A DNA stretch of 29,398 bases from JAPLFM01 sp964650885. Lineage in GTDB: Bacteria > Bacteroidota > Ignavibacteria > Kapaibacteriales > UBA2268. Positions 15,442 to 24,841 of this stretch are shown here, piece by piece; position 1 is the first letter of the stretch, and every line of letters starts with the position of its first letter. Made by a program: the position numbers and the translations under genes. The stretch covers positions 1 to 29,398 of the forward strand of contig CAZYXG010000032.1 in assembly GCA_964650885.1 (NCBI GenBank), given 5' to 3'. The notes under the pieces are model-generated. The model searched no databases, was not told the DNA's origin, and saw only the letters and a program-made list of their open reading frames with translations.

Positions 15442-18400
15442 TTACTTTATAATTTGTATTACTTTGTTTTCTATTAGTGTTTCTGTTTTGAATACTATAT
15501 TGTACTGCCCAGTTGGGATTTGAGATAAATCTAATTTTGCAAAACCAGTTTGTGTTTTCTCTAACTTCTGCACTAAAAGAGTTTGACCCAATATATTGCA
15601 AATGATAATTTCAGCTTCGCCTTCGTCTGCGTTGGCATACTCAATTTCAATTGATTCTGTTGCAGGGTTTGGCGAAATTGAAAGCAACATAGTTTTGTTT
15701 CTTGTGCCTAATAGGTATCTTTGGCCACCTTCTTTGCAAACACCCAATAAAGTAAAATTACCATTTTGTATAGTTATATCAGCATCTGCTCCAATAGCTT
15801 TTACATTTCGCAAAGTTAAAGCTGTTTCTTCTGCATTGCCGAGAGTAGTGACAAATCGAATTATTGTTAATTCATTTTTCGCATTTGCTACAATTGGCAA
15901 GCTATCTAAAATTAATATTAATGAATCGCCTTCAACTTTTTTCTTTGTAAAGTTTTTAGGGAAAAGCATAGTTTTATTGAATACTAATTCAGCTGAGATA
16001 TGAGTATTGCCTACACCAATTAATTTATCCATATTTGTTAAATATAGAATTACTTTTGCTTCTTTTCTAGTAAAAGCAGAACTGGAATCAGCCGATAAAG
16101 TGGTTTTAGCATCAATTCCATTGCCATATAGTTGTAATAAAGCAGGCGAGCCAATATCGTTGAATTCAAACAAAAGACTACCATTGACTTTACCTTCGAA
16201 ACTTGGATTAAATCTTAAATCAAGTTTCAATGTATCTCCTGCCTTCAGAAGGTTGTTTGTTGAATTTGAAATTATTGAAAAATCGGAATAGTTAGGGCCA
16301 GCTTGAATTATATTTGTGATTACTACATCTGTAACACCAATATTTTTAATAGTAACTGCTTGCAATGAGTCTTTAGATTTACCTAAACTCAAATTTCCAA
16401 AATCAATAATATTATTAATTACTTCAATTCCAGAAATAATTCCTTCGCCAATTATATTTTGAATGAGAGTATCAGCACCAGTTATTATATTCACCTTCGC
16501 TGAGTGAGCACCCACTCTATTGGGTTTGAATCTGAACTCGCCAATGCTACTTTTGCCAGCTTCCACTTCGTATTTGGGGAAACCAGAAACTAATTCAAAA
16601 GCATTTGCATCAGCTCCACTAAAATAAATTGAGTCCACCCTAAATTTATACGAACCATTATTTATTGTAAAATCATTTATTACAGAATCTTTTATTTGAT
16701 TTACTATACACTGCTTCATATCAATATCTCTGCTGGCTGGAGATGGAGCAACTATGGCAAAAAGTGTGTCTGAAATGTCTTCTTGCTGAACTTCTCTATC
16801 TGGGCTAAGTTTTACTACCCAAGCATCAGCTCCACCATAATTTTTTATTACATCAAAATTGTTAGAAGCTGTATAACCTGTAACAACAAACCCATTGTCA
16901 GTGCTTTGAATTACAGAAGTTCCAGCTTCAAACCCAGTACCACCTAAACATTTTTGCCATTCTAATTGTCCATTTATATCAACTTTTACTACCCACATGT
17001 CTGTGCTATCTTTATATCCAGTAACTTGTCCAGTATTTCTTGAGTTAGTATAACCACACAATATAAAACCTCCATCATTAGTAATTTCAAACGATGAAGC
17101 TCTATCATTTCCAATGCCACCAAAAGTATTTTCCCATTCGATTAATCCAATCTGATCAATTTTCACTAACCAAAACTTACCACCTGAAATTTTCTTGCTT
17201 TTTACATCTAAATTGCTTGAATAAGTTTCACCTAAAAAAGCATAACCGCCATCATCGGTTTTTCTTATTGATACTCCACCATCATAATCTGTCCCTCCGT
17301 ATCTATTTGTCCAAATGATATTTCCTTTATCATCAGTCTTTATTACAAATATATCCATCCCACCTTTTAGTGTATTCAAATAACCATTGTCAGAGTTAGT
17401 ATTACCAATCATAATATATCCGCCATCAAATGTTTGAACTATATCAATGCCTTGTTCTTCCAATAAACCTCCATAAGATTTTTCCCATTCAATATTTCCA
17501 TCTTCACTAAGTTTTACCACCCAACAATCTTGGAGTCCATTATTAACTTTTATATCTTTATCTGCCGACGAAATGGTACCAATTACGATAAAACCATTAT
17601 CTTTTGTTTTGATTATATTTTTCGGAAAGTCATCTAGGCTTCCTCCAAAACATTTCTGCCAAATAATATTTCCTAACTTATCTAATTTATAAATTAGAAA
17701 ATCTTGATTTCCCCTGTTTCCTATTACCAAATTATCATTTGATAGAGTAACACCAGCTACAATATATCCATCATCATTTGTTTGTTGTAAGGAGTAACCA
17801 ATATCCACATGATTGCCACCTAAAGGTTTTTGCCACTCTATTTCGCCAATAGAATTAAGTTTTACAAGCCAAAAATCTACCCAACCAATAAAACCAACTA
17901 CGTCCGTATCAAATGAAACGGTTCTTCCAATAAATGCATATCCCCCATCGCTTGTGTTAATAACTTGATTAGCACCATCAGAACTTTTGCCGCCATAATT
18001 CTTTGCCCATTCTATTTTTGGAGGGAAATTGAAATTACCTTGTTTTACCCTAACTAAACATTTCTGACTTGTTGGTTTTGGTATGTTTTGCCATTTGTAG
18101 CTAAGTCCTATGGCACTATTAGTAATTGTCTTCCAAGTTTTCCCACTATCTATACTATAATCTAATTGTACAGTATCTTGTGGGCTTACTCCTGTCCAAG
18201 TGATTACGGTATCTGTGCCTACTACAAATTCTTCCTTACCATTTGGGGATAATAGTTTTAGAGTTGGACTATTATTCTTCTTGCTATTGAAACCACCAGA
18301 GGCACTAAAGTTTGAAGTACATGAATTTGTTTCAATATCAAATGCTGCATAAACTAAATTCGAATCTAGTGGTAGAAATCTAAGAGTTATATCTTTACTT

Positions 18401-19485
18401 GAATTTTTGGGAATTGAAAATGGCAATGGAGTATTTACAATTTGAAAATTGCTCGCACCAAATCTCAATTTAAAATTGTTTACTGTAATTTCATTGTTAA
18501 ATGCCGTTAGAGTAATTGTAGTGTCATAAGAGATGTTTGGAATTCTACTACCAAATCTTATATTATTGGGATTAACTAATAATCTTGCTAAAGAATTAGT
18601 GGGAAATGAATAGGAGCTAAAATTCTGCTTTCCATTCCAATTTATTTCAACTTTTACAATATCATTATTACAATAATAATTGCTCTCCCATTCAATATCG
18701 CAACTACTTCCTTCTTGTGCAATGAATAATATTTTTTTATAAATTTCCTCAGCTTCTTCTTTTGATGTAACATTTTCAAAAAATAGACCACCTGTTTGAT
18801 TTGCAATATTCTTAATCAATGTTGGTGCTAGCATTCCTATTACAACGCAATAAATTTGGCAATTTTGGCTTTTAGCTTCATTTATTATTAAATTCTCTGT
18901 TCCAATACCTTTTCCATCTGTAAGAAAAACAATTATTTTCTGGTGTTTGCCATTCTTTGTGATTAGCAAACCACCAGCTGCAGGATTAATTAATCCAGCG
19001 TCATAATCTGTTCCACCTTTGGGTAGTAATGGATTAATTGCATTAAGCAATAAATTTCTATCTGTGGTGAAATCTTGATTCAAATAATTATTGTTATCAT
19101 AACTTGTAATCGCACATTCGCTCGTACCAAGCGGCAGAGTATTTACCCAAGCATTAGCAGCAGATTTTGCAATCTCCATATTAGAAGAAGAAAATCTTTG
19201 AAAACCCATCGAACCAGAAACATCAATAACCAAGACTGAAGAAAGAGCTTTAGGTGGTTTGGGAGTAGGGCAAGAAATGTTTGTGATTTTCCTTTCGATT
19301 CCATTTTCTCTGATTTTCAAATCGGAGATATTCGGATTAGCTTGTTTACCATCTTTATCGAAAACATAGAACTTAGCTTTCATTGTTGGGAAGTTTGTTG
19401 GGTCAATATCGAATATAGAGATTGACTGAGCAGAGCAAGTTGCTGCAGCCGATAGGAATATAAGGATGAAGATGAAGTTTCTCAT
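15442..19485 (-). CDS. Secreted VWA-domain protein with seven propeller-like repeats and T9SS sorting domain
   Basis: A 1347-aa exported protein. A signal peptide covers residues 1-19 (MRNFIFILIFLSAAATCSA). A von Willebrand A domain (about 80-255) has an intact MIDAS: DVSGS at 88-92, Thr159 in GGTD and Asp190 in FLTDGKG. Residues 303-397 look like a choice-of-anchor/ASPM-like beta domain and 406-482 like an Ig/FN3-type domain (LLSPNGKEEFVVGT). Residues 491-897 contain seven repeats of about 58 residues. Another choice-of-anchor D-like domain lies at about 1018-1123 and a cohesin-like segment at 1125-1250. The last 80 residues (SISPNPATESIEI, ending IENKVIQIIK) form a type A T9SS sorting domain. 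The protein should cross the outer membrane by T9SS and be surface-anchored or released. The MIDAS suggests metal-dependent ligand binding; the ligand is unknown. It is monocistronic. Confidence 0.9.
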   Translation of the reverse strand: MRNFIFILIFLSAAATCSAQSISIFDIDPTNFPTMKAKFYVFDKDGKQANPNISDLKIRENGIERKITNISCPTPKPPKALSSVLVIDVSGSMGFQRFSSSNMEIAKSAANAWVNTLPLGTSECAITSYDNNNYLNQDFTTDRNLLLNAINPLLPKGGTDYDAGLINPAAGGLLITKNGKHQKIIVFLTDGKGIGTENLIINEAKSQNCQIYCVVIGMLAPTLIKNIANQTGGLFFENVTSKEEAEEIYKKILFIAQEGSSCDIEWESNYYCNNDIVKVEINWNGKQNFSSYSFPTNSLARLLVNPNNIRFGSRIPNISYDTTITLTAFNNEITVNNFKLRFGASNFQIVNTPLPFSIPKNSSKDITLRFLPLDSNLVYAAFDIETNSCTSNFSASGGFNSKKNNSPTLKLLSPNGKEEFVVGTDTVITWTGVSPQDTVQLDYSIDSGKTWKTITNSAIGLSYKWQNIPKPTSQKCLVRVKQGNFNFPPKIEWAKNYGGKSSDGANQVINTSDGGYAFIGRTVSFDTDVVGFIGWVDFWLVKLNSIGEIEWQKPLGGNHVDIGYSLQQTNDDGYIVAGVTLSNDNLVIGNRGNQDFLIYKLDKLGNIIWQKCFGGSLDDFPKNIIKTKDNGFIVIGTISSADKDIKVNNGLQDCWVVKLSEDGNIEWEKSYGGLLEEQGIDIVQTFDGGYIMIGNTNSDNGYLNTLKGGMDIFVIKTDDKGNIIWTNRYGGTDYDGGVSIRKTDDGGYAFLGETYSSNLDVKSKKISGGKFWLVKIDQIGLIEWENTFGGIGNDRASSFEITNDGGFILCGYTNSRNTGQVTGYKDSTDMWVVKVDINGQLEWQKCLGGTGFEAGTSVIQSTDNGFVVTGYTASNNFDVIKNYGGADAWVVKLSPDREVQQEDISDTLFAIVAPSPASRDIDMKQCIVNQIKDSVINDFTINNGSYKFRVDSIYFSGADANAFELVSGFPKYEVEAGKSSIGEFRFKPNRVGAHSAKVNIITGADTLIQNIIGEGIISGIEVINNIIDFGNLSLGKSKDSLQAVTIKNIGVTDVVITNIIQAGPNYSDFSIISNSTNNLLKAGDTLKLDLRFNPSFEGKVNGSLLFEFNDIGSPALLQLYGNGIDAKTTLSADSSSAFTRKEAKVILYLTNMDKLIGVGNTHISAELVFNKTMLFPKNFTKKKVEGDSLILILDSLPIVANAKNELTIIRFVTTLGNAEETALTLRNVKAIGADADITIQNGNFTLLGVCKEGGQRYLLGTRNKTMLLSISPNPATESIEIEYANADEGEAEIIICNILGQTLLVQKLEKTQTGFAKLDLSQIPTGQYNIVFKTETLIENKVIQIIK
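16795..18015 (-). repeat. Seven tandem ~58-residue coding repeats (propeller-like)
   Basis: Within the VWA protein, residues 491-897 hold seven copies of the pattern I-E-W-x-K-x-x-G-G, then D-G-G-Y/F-x-x-x-G-x-T-x-S, then D-x-W-V-V-K-L/I-x-x-x-G. Every copy is recognisable and none is truncated. Seven units fit one closed beta-propeller. The DNA copies have diverged, so this is an old protein repeat and not a recent tandem duplication. Confidence 0.85.
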
Positions 19486-19528
19486 AGAAATAACATTAAA
19501 TTTAGAAAAGAATTAGTATCTATTAATT

Positions 19529-19561
19529 CAAATTAACAGTTTTAGATAATATATAAACAAA
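19529..19561 (-). promoter_or_regulatory. Weak promoter candidate for the VWA gene
   Basis: On the minus strand, TTTG (19561-19558) is followed after 21 bases by TTAATTTG (19536-19529), which differs from TAnnTTTG at one position. The spacing is close to that of the asnS and prfA promoters. Confidence 0.3.
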
Positions 19562-19672
19562 TAAGCAGGTAAAAAGTTACAATTTGATATCAAAATTATT
19601 CTGATTTTAAAAATTGTGCAAGTGAAATTATTTGAAATTTTGACAAAATAATTAACTCAAGTACATTGAGTG

Positions 19673-19772
19673 NNNNNNNNNNNNNNNNNNNNNNNNNNNN
19701 NNNNNNNNNNNNNNNNNNNNNNNNNNNNNNNNNNNNNNNNNNNNNNNNNNNNNNNNNNNNNNNNNNNNNNNN
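19673..19772. other. Assembly gap (100 N)
   Basis: Exactly 100 N, a conventional scaffold gap of unknown true length. The sequence on its right edge differs in composition from its left edge, consistent with an unresolved repeat. Confidence 0.99.
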
Positions 19773-19983
19773 TTTTTGCTTGGTTTTGCAGACCCTCTCC
19801 GTCTGCTTCTCAGCAAGCTCCGCAAGTTGAGGTAAGAGGACAATTATTTTGGTTGAAAGCCGCCGCTGACATGACAAGAAATTGTAGCAAAACCACAAAG
19901 TTATAAGTAACTCCATATGTGGTGCTAAATTTAATTTTTGATGCAGGATTTAACAGATAAAATTAAAGATTTACAGCTACTTT

Positions 19984-20169
19984 TTATTTTATCACTACAA
20001 AATGATCTTTTGATTCAGTTTCATGTCTATCAATTGCTCTTTCATAAGTTTTAACAATAGTAACTTCTGAAATTGGGTAAGGATTTTCTTCTGTGTGAAG
20101 ATGACATTCTATATCCCCAAATTCATTGTTTATCTCTCTCAATTTTGCAGTAAGTTCACTTATTTTCAT
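19984..20169 (-). CDS. Small hypothetical protein, 61 aa
   Basis: A compact acidic protein (MKISELTAKLREINNEFGDI at the start, DHFVVIK at the end). AGGAG lies eight bases upstream of the ATG at 20169, the best Shine-Dalgarno in the window, which supports it as a real gene. The pattern is a helix beginning 'xISELxxKLxEI', then G-D-I-E-C-H-L-H-T-E-E, then a strand with I-S-E-V and a C-terminal V-V-I-K. It resembles small phage- and plasmid-borne proteins of unknown function that share this helix-strand-strand plan. There is no signal peptide. It stands alone between the second gap and prfA, transcribed away from prfA. I assign no function. Confidence 0.7.
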   Translation of the reverse strand: MKISELTAKLREINNEFGDIECHLHTEENPYPISEVTIVKTYERAIDRHETESKDHFVVIK

Positions 20170-20331
20170 TTTCTTGCTCCTAATAATTTATACATATTTT
20201 TCAAACTTGGGAAATTTAACACATACACTTTTATTCCCCACTTTCAATGTTGTAACTTAACATAATTTATTGGTATTCCAATTAATTATAATTATTCCTA
20301 AGTCCCTTACCTTACTCTTTGTGGATTTATA

Positions 20332-20365
20332 TTTGTCCTTTTTTGCTCTATTTTCTGTATTTTTG
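20332..20365 (+). promoter_or_regulatory. Promoter of the prfA operon: TTTG-N22-TATTTTTG
   Basis: TTTG at 20332-20335 and TATTTTTG at 20358-20365, spaced by 22 bases, match the Bacteroidota -33/-7 consensus. The -7 box ends 35 bases before the prfA ATG. This is the most complete promoter in the window and shares its exact spacing with the asnS promoter. Confidence 0.65.
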
Positions 20366-20400
20366 TAGTCTTAGAAATGAAATAATGGCTTAATTGCAAA

Positions 20401-21498
20401 ATGGAAGATAAACTAAGGTCAATCCTTACCCGCTTCAACGAAATTAACGAAATGCTTAACGACCCCAATATCACTGCGGATTTGCGGAGATATACGGAAG
20501 TGACTAGAGAGAAAAAACAACTGGCGGCTGTTAGTTCTACTGCCACTAAGTACTTGAAAGTAACAGAAGAAATTGCTAACAATCGAGATATGATTGAGGA
20601 TAAATCTACTGACTCTGAAATGAGAGAAATGATTTATGCCGACATTGAAGATTTGGAAAAACAAAAAACTGAACTGGACGAAGAGCTTAAAATTTTGCTT
20701 ATCCCTAAAGATCCTAACGATATGAAAAACTGTATCTTGGAGCTTAGAGCTGGTACTGGTGGCGATGAAGCTGGTATTTTCGCTGGTGATTTGTATAGAA
20801 TGTACCAACGATTTGCCGATTTGAATGGCTATTCGATTGATGTGATTTCATTCAGCGATAGTGAGCGTGGCGGTTTCAAAGAGATTGTATTTTCTATAGC
20901 TGGCGATGATATTTTCGGAAAATTAAAATTTGAATCGGGTGTGCATAGGGTACAAAGAGTGCCTGACACAGAAGCAAGCGGTAGAGTTCATACTTCGGCA
21001 GCAACTGTGGCGGTACTTCCAGAAGCAGAAGAAATAGATATTGATATTAAAGATGAAGATATCCGTTTGGATATTTTCCGAGCTGGCGGTAAAGGTGGAC
21101 AAAACGTAAATAAAGTGGAAACTGCGGTACGTTTGGTGCATATCCCAACTGGTATTGTAGTGCAATGCCAAGAGGAACGCTCACAGCTAAAGAATAAAAA
21201 TAAAGCAATGAAAGTAATGCGTACTCGACTTTTTGAATTGGAAACAGCCAAACAAAATGCTGAAATTGCTGGTGAAAGGAAAGCAATGGTTCGCTCTGGC
21301 GATAGATCGGAGAAAATTAGAACTTATAATTTCCCTCAAAATAGAGTAACAGACCATAGATTGGAAGGCGATGCTAAGAACTATGTGCTGAAAGAAATAA
21401 TGGAAGGCAAAATAGATCAAGTTATAGAAAACTTACAAATAGCCGAAAGAGCTGAGATACTCAGAGAAGGTAATATATTTAGCACAAGCAATGTTTAA
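20401..21498 (+). CDS. prfA: Peptide chain release factor 1
   Basis: A 365-aa RF1 that reads UAA and UAG stop codons and triggers peptidyl-tRNA hydrolysis. The codon-recognition motif is PxT, here PDT at 188-190 (RVPDTEASGRVHTS), which separates it from RF2 (SPF). The catalytic GGQ is at 232-234 in RAGGKGGQNVNKVETAVRL. The N-terminal helical domain and the C-terminal domain are complete. It is the first gene of a five-gene operon, and its TAA is directly followed by the murG ATG with no spacer. In many bacteria prfA is paired with the methyltransferase gene prmC; here prmC is not adjacent. Confidence 0.97.
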   Translation: MEDKLRSILTRFNEINEMLNDPNITADLRRYTEVTREKKQLAAVSSTATKYLKVTEEIANNRDMIEDKSTDSEMREMIYADIEDLEKQKTELDEELKILLIPKDPNDMKNCILELRAGTGGDEAGIFAGDLYRMYQRFADLNGYSIDVISFSDSERGGFKEIVFSIAGDDIFGKLKFESGVHRVQRVPDTEASGRVHTSAATVAVLPEAEEIDIDIKDEDIRLDIFRAGGKGGQNVNKVETAVRLVHIPTGIVVQCQEERSQLKNKNKAMKVMRTRLFELETAKQNAEIAGERKAMVRSGDRSEKIRTYNFPQNRVTDHRLEGDAKNYVLKEIMEGKIDQVIENLQIAERAEILREGNIFSTSNV

Positions 21499-22689
21499 AT
21501 GTACCGCAGAAAGCAATTGGGATTTATGCAAAAAGAAAATAAAGACGAATTAGAACTGAACACAAAACGCAGATTGCGAATACTAATTGCTGCTGGTGGA
21601 ACAGGTGGGCATTTATTCCCAGCTGTGGCTGTGGCGGAGCAACTCCAAAAATTAACCGATAATAATATTGATATTGAGTTTATAGGCACAACCGATAGGA
21701 TGGAGTCTAAGTTAGTCCCAGAGTTGGGCTATCACTATCATCCAATTAGAATTTCTGGATATGCTGGTATTTCTATTCGTTCTCTTGTTTTGCCTTGGCG
21801 AATATTAAATTCATTGATTCGCTCCCGAGCAATATTGAAAGTCAGAGAAATAGATGGAGTGGTGGCAGCTGGTGCATATATTAGCTATCCTCCAGCACTT
21901 GCTGCGAGTCAATTGCGAGTTCCATACTTTCTAATGGAAAGCAATGTGAACCCAGGGAAAACTAATGCAAAACTTGCCCCAAATGCTGAAATGATATTCA
22001 CTGCTTTTGAAGAAAGCACAAATTTCTATCCTCCAGCACTTGCTTCTAAATTGAAATATTATGGCAATCCAGTCAGAAATTTTATTTTGCATTTGCCTCC
22101 AAAAGTGGAAGCTCAAGAGAAATTAGAATTGGACAAAAGCAAACGCACATTGTTGATAATGGGCGGTAGCTTAGGAGCTCGCTCAATCAATAAGGCAGTG
22201 GAAATGAATTTGAATGCACTTTCCGATGTGGATTTGCAAATTATCTGGCAAACTGGTAATAACTATATAGTGCCACCACTACTGCCCAACAATATTAAAC
22301 AAGTGAATTTTATATCTGATATGGCTTCTGCTTATGCTGTGGCGGATATGATACTTTGCCGCTCTGGAGCTACTACAGTTGCTGAAATATGTGTTGCAGG
22401 CAAAGCGTCTATTTTGGTGCCAATGCCTTCCGCTTCCAACAATGAGCAGTATCAGAATGCTAAAGTCTTGGCCGATAGGAACGCTGCTATTTTAGTTGAA
22501 GATTCAATGATTGCCGAAAGAATTATCCCAGCAATTGCCGAGATTGCCGAAAGTGATGTAAGACTGACAGAACTGGCAGAGAATGCTTTAGCACTTGCCA
22601 AACCAGATGCTGCTGAAAAAGTAGCACAAGAAATTTTAGATTATTTTTATAAAAGAAAACCGAGATATGGCTTCGATAGTAAATTTTGA
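21499..22689 (+). CDS. murG: UDP-GlcNAc:lipid I N-acetylglucosaminyltransferase
   Basis: MurG is the GT-B (GT28) enzyme that adds GlcNAc to lipid I to make lipid II on the inner face of the cytoplasmic membrane. It is 396 aa, slightly longer than usual because of a roughly 25-residue hydrophilic N-terminal extension. The first glycine-rich loop is GGTGGHLFPA (33-42), the second MGGSLGARSINKAV. The UDP-GlcNAc-binding helix region reads CRSGATTVAEICVAGKASILVP... and then NNEQYQNA. The ATG at 21499 touches the prfA stop. Met10 (MQKENKDELELN) is another possible start. Its 3' end overlaps purC by 23 bases in another frame. rodA follows two genes downstream, consistent with a wall-synthesis function for the operon. 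Confidence 0.96.
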   Translation: MYRRKQLGFMQKENKDELELNTKRRLRILIAAGGTGGHLFPAVAVAEQLQKLTDNNIDIEFIGTTDRMESKLVPELGYHYHPIRISGYAGISIRSLVLPWRILNSLIRSRAILKVREIDGVVAAGAYISYPPALAASQLRVPYFLMESNVNPGKTNAKLAPNAEMIFTAFEESTNFYPPALASKLKYYGNPVRNFILHLPPKVEAQEKLELDKSKRTLLIMGGSLGARSINKAVEMNLNALSDVDLQIIWQTGNNYIVPPLLPNNIKQVNFISDMASAYAVADMILCRSGATTVAEICVAGKASILVPMPSASNNEQYQNAKVLADRNAAILVEDSMIAERIIPAIAEIAESDVRLTELAENALALAKPDAAEKVAQEILDYFYKRKPRYGFDSKF

Positions 22690-23563
22690 TGAGTCGCTGA
22701 AAAGCTTGAATTTAATTCGTAAAGGTAAAGTTCGCAGAGTTTATGATTTAGGCGAAACTTTGCTGATAGTAGCTACAGATGATATTTCTGCATTCGATGT
22801 GGTGATGACAGAAGTAGTGCCTAACAAAGGTAAATTGCTTTCTCAAATTTCGAGTTATTGGTTTGCCAATAGCTTGCATATTATTTCAAATCATTTGATT
22901 ACAAATAATGTTGCAGATTATTCTCAAGAATTGCAGCAATTTGCTGAAGTGCTAGTGGGTCGCTCTATGATAGTGCAGAAGTGCGATCCATTGCCAATAG
23001 AATTTGTTGTTCGTGGTTATTTGGCTGGTTCTGGCTGGAAAGAATATCAAGCAAGCCAAACTGTTTGCGGTATTGCTTTGCCAAGTGGATTAGTGGAATA
23101 TAGCAAACTGCCCGAACCAATTTTCACACCTGCCACTAAGAATAACGAAGGGCACGACGAAAATATAGATTACGCAACTTATGCAAAAATACTTGGCGAA
23201 CCACTTGCTAAGCAAATGATGGAGAAATCTATCGAACTTTATAAGTTTGGAGCTGACCAAATGGTTGCTAAAAATATTATTTTGGCGGACACTAAGTTTG
23301 AGTTTGGTAGAGATAGCAAAGGCGATATTATTCTAATTGATGAAGCCTTAACTCCAGATAGTTCTCGCTTTTGGCTAAAAGAATTTTATGCTCCAGGCAA
23401 AGAACAAGTAAATTTCGATAAACAAATACTAAGAGATTGGCTGGAAACTACTGATTGGAACAAAATGCCACCACCGCCTACAATTCCAAATAGTATAATC
23501 GAAAAGACTTTGGAGAAATACAAAGAAGCTGCAATGCGAATTACAGGCGAAGTTAAAATTTAA
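22667..23563 (+). CDS. purC: Phosphoribosylaminoimidazole-succinocarboxamide synthase
   Basis: SAICAR synthetase ligates aspartate to CAIR in an ATP-dependent step of de novo purine synthesis. It is 298 aa, of the longer type closer to the yeast enzyme than to the 237-aa E. coli form. Signatures are the ATP-binding N-terminus LIRKGKVRRVYDLG with DDISAFDVVM, then PIEFVVRGYLAGSGWKEYQ, the NNEGHDENIDY segment, LADTKFEFG, and ILIDEALTPDSSRFW near the C-terminus. The ATG at 22667 overlaps the last 23 bases of murG, so translation may be coupled. No other purine gene is nearby, so its place among cell-wall genes looks like operon shuffling and not a pathway cluster. Confidence 0.96.
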   Translation: MASIVNFDESLKSLNLIRKGKVRRVYDLGETLLIVATDDISAFDVVMTEVVPNKGKLLSQISSYWFANSLHIISNHLITNNVADYSQELQQFAEVLVGRSMIVQKCDPLPIEFVVRGYLAGSGWKEYQASQTVCGIALPSGLVEYSKLPEPIFTPATKNNEGHDENIDYATYAKILGEPLAKQMMEKSIELYKFGADQMVAKNIILADTKFEFGRDSKGDIILIDEALTPDSSRFWLKEFYAPGKEQVNFDKQILRDWLETTDWNKMPPPPTIPNSIIEKTLEKYKEAAMRITGEVKI

Positions 23564-23577
23564 TATTTAAGCAAGAA

Positions 23578-24831
23578 ATGGCTACAAGTTACAGCATAAA
23601 AATAGGGCAGAAGAAAACCGATGTTTTCGATTGGGGATTGATTCTGTCAGTTCTTGGATTGATTGCAGTTGGTTTGCTATCTATTTATTCTGCAACCCAC
23701 GATTCTACTATGTCGGCTTATTTCACAAAGCAGATAAATTCTGCTTTAATTGGAATTGCCATTGCCTCTGTTTTAGTGTTTATTCCGCAAAATATAATTA
23801 TTAACGGAGCTCCTTGGGTTTATGGTTTGAGCATTATTGCCTTGGTTTATGTACTCGTCAATGGTATTGAAATTTACGGGACTAAGGGTTGGATTAAAGT
23901 TGGTGGTTCCACTTTTCAGCCAGCTGAGTTAGCCAAGCTCGGAGTGCTGATGATGCTTGGGCGTTATTTCCTTCGCAATGGAGTGGAGATAACTAACTTA
24001 CGTGATGTAATAATTGTAATGATGATTATACTATTGCCTGTAGGTTTGATTATGGCTCAGCCAGATGCTGGCTCGGCAACTGTACTGCTGGCAATGCTTT
24101 TGGGTATATTATTTTGGACTGGATTTAATTCAATGTTTCTTTTCACAGTGGTAACTTCGCCAATTGTTATAATTGCCTCACTAAAAGGGCCTATTTATTT
24201 CTATGTTGTTTTAGCAATATTGAGTGCAATGATTCTGAATTTCGATAATAAAATAACTAGTAAAATAGCAATTATAGCTTTGTTCGTTGGTTTGGGTTTT
24301 GCAAGTCCAATTATTTTTGATAATTTAATGCCTCACCAACAAGCACGCATCAATACATTTATTAACCCAGGAACCGACCCACGAGGCACTGGCTATAACG
24401 TTATGCAATCGCTTTTAGCAGTTGGCTCTGGCGGTGTTTTAGGAAAAGGATTTATGCAAGGCTCTCAAACACAATTGCGATATATACCTATGCAATGGAC
24501 TGATTTTATATATTCAGTGCCAACGGAAGAGTTTGGCTTTGTGGGCGGAGTGATTGTGATTGGTTTGATGTTTACATTAATTTTAAGAGCATTGGATATA
24601 GCAAAAATATCGGACAATAAATTTTTTTCAATAGTTGCAGTTGGATCAGCTTCAATATTTTTATATCATACTCTAATTAATATTGGAATGGTGATTGGCT
24701 TAATGCCAGTGATGGGCATTCCACTGCCTTTTATGAGCTATGGCGGTACTTCTATTATTACTAATTTGATAATAGTTGGGCTATTGCTCAATACTTACCG
24801 CACAATTAAGCTCAAAAAACGAGCAATTTAA
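23578..24831 (+). CDS. rodA: Rod-shape-determining SEDS peptidoglycan glycosyltransferase RodA
   Basis: A 417-aa SEDS family integral membrane protein with about ten membrane segments. SEDS proteins polymerise lipid II together with a class B PBP. Family motifs present are GTKGWIKVGGSTFQPAELAK, QPDAGSATVLLAML, then NPGTDPRGTGYNVMQSLLAV followed by GSGGVLGKG, TDFIYSVPTEEFGFVGG and IPLPFMSYGGTSIITNLI. GSQTQLRYIPMQWTDFIYSV fits RodA better than FtsW. It follows purC by 14 bases. murG, two genes upstream, makes its substrate lipid II. No mreBCD or PBP2 gene is in the window. Confidence 0.93.
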   Translation: MATSYSIKIGQKKTDVFDWGLILSVLGLIAVGLLSIYSATHDSTMSAYFTKQINSALIGIAIASVLVFIPQNIIINGAPWVYGLSIIALVYVLVNGIEIYGTKGWIKVGGSTFQPAELAKLGVLMMLGRYFLRNGVEITNLRDVIIVMMIILLPVGLIMAQPDAGSATVLLAMLLGILFWTGFNSMFLFTVVTSPIVIIASLKGPIYFYVVLAILSAMILNFDNKITSKIAIIALFVGLGFASPIIFDNLMPHQQARINTFINPGTDPRGTGYNVMQSLLAVGSGGVLGKGFMQGSQTQLRYIPMQWTDFIYSVPTEEFGFVGGVIVIGLMFTLILRALDIAKISDNKFFSIVAVGSASIFLYHTLINIGMVIGLMPVMGIPLPFMSYGGTSIITNLIIVGLLLNTYRTIKLKKRAI

Positions 24832-24841
24832 CTTTTAGTAA

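Larger units (their letters stand above)
19486..19983. other. Intergenic region interrupted by the second scaffold gap
   Basis: No gene is supported here. The left part is AT-rich leader of the VWA gene. The right part (about 19778-19875) is clearly richer in G+C than its surroundings. Reading frames that run into the N block cannot be trusted. Confidence 0.6.

Noticed and set aside
19596..19916. Open frames spanning the second N block
   Set aside because: They are bridged by N, lack domain features, and their real length cannot be known.
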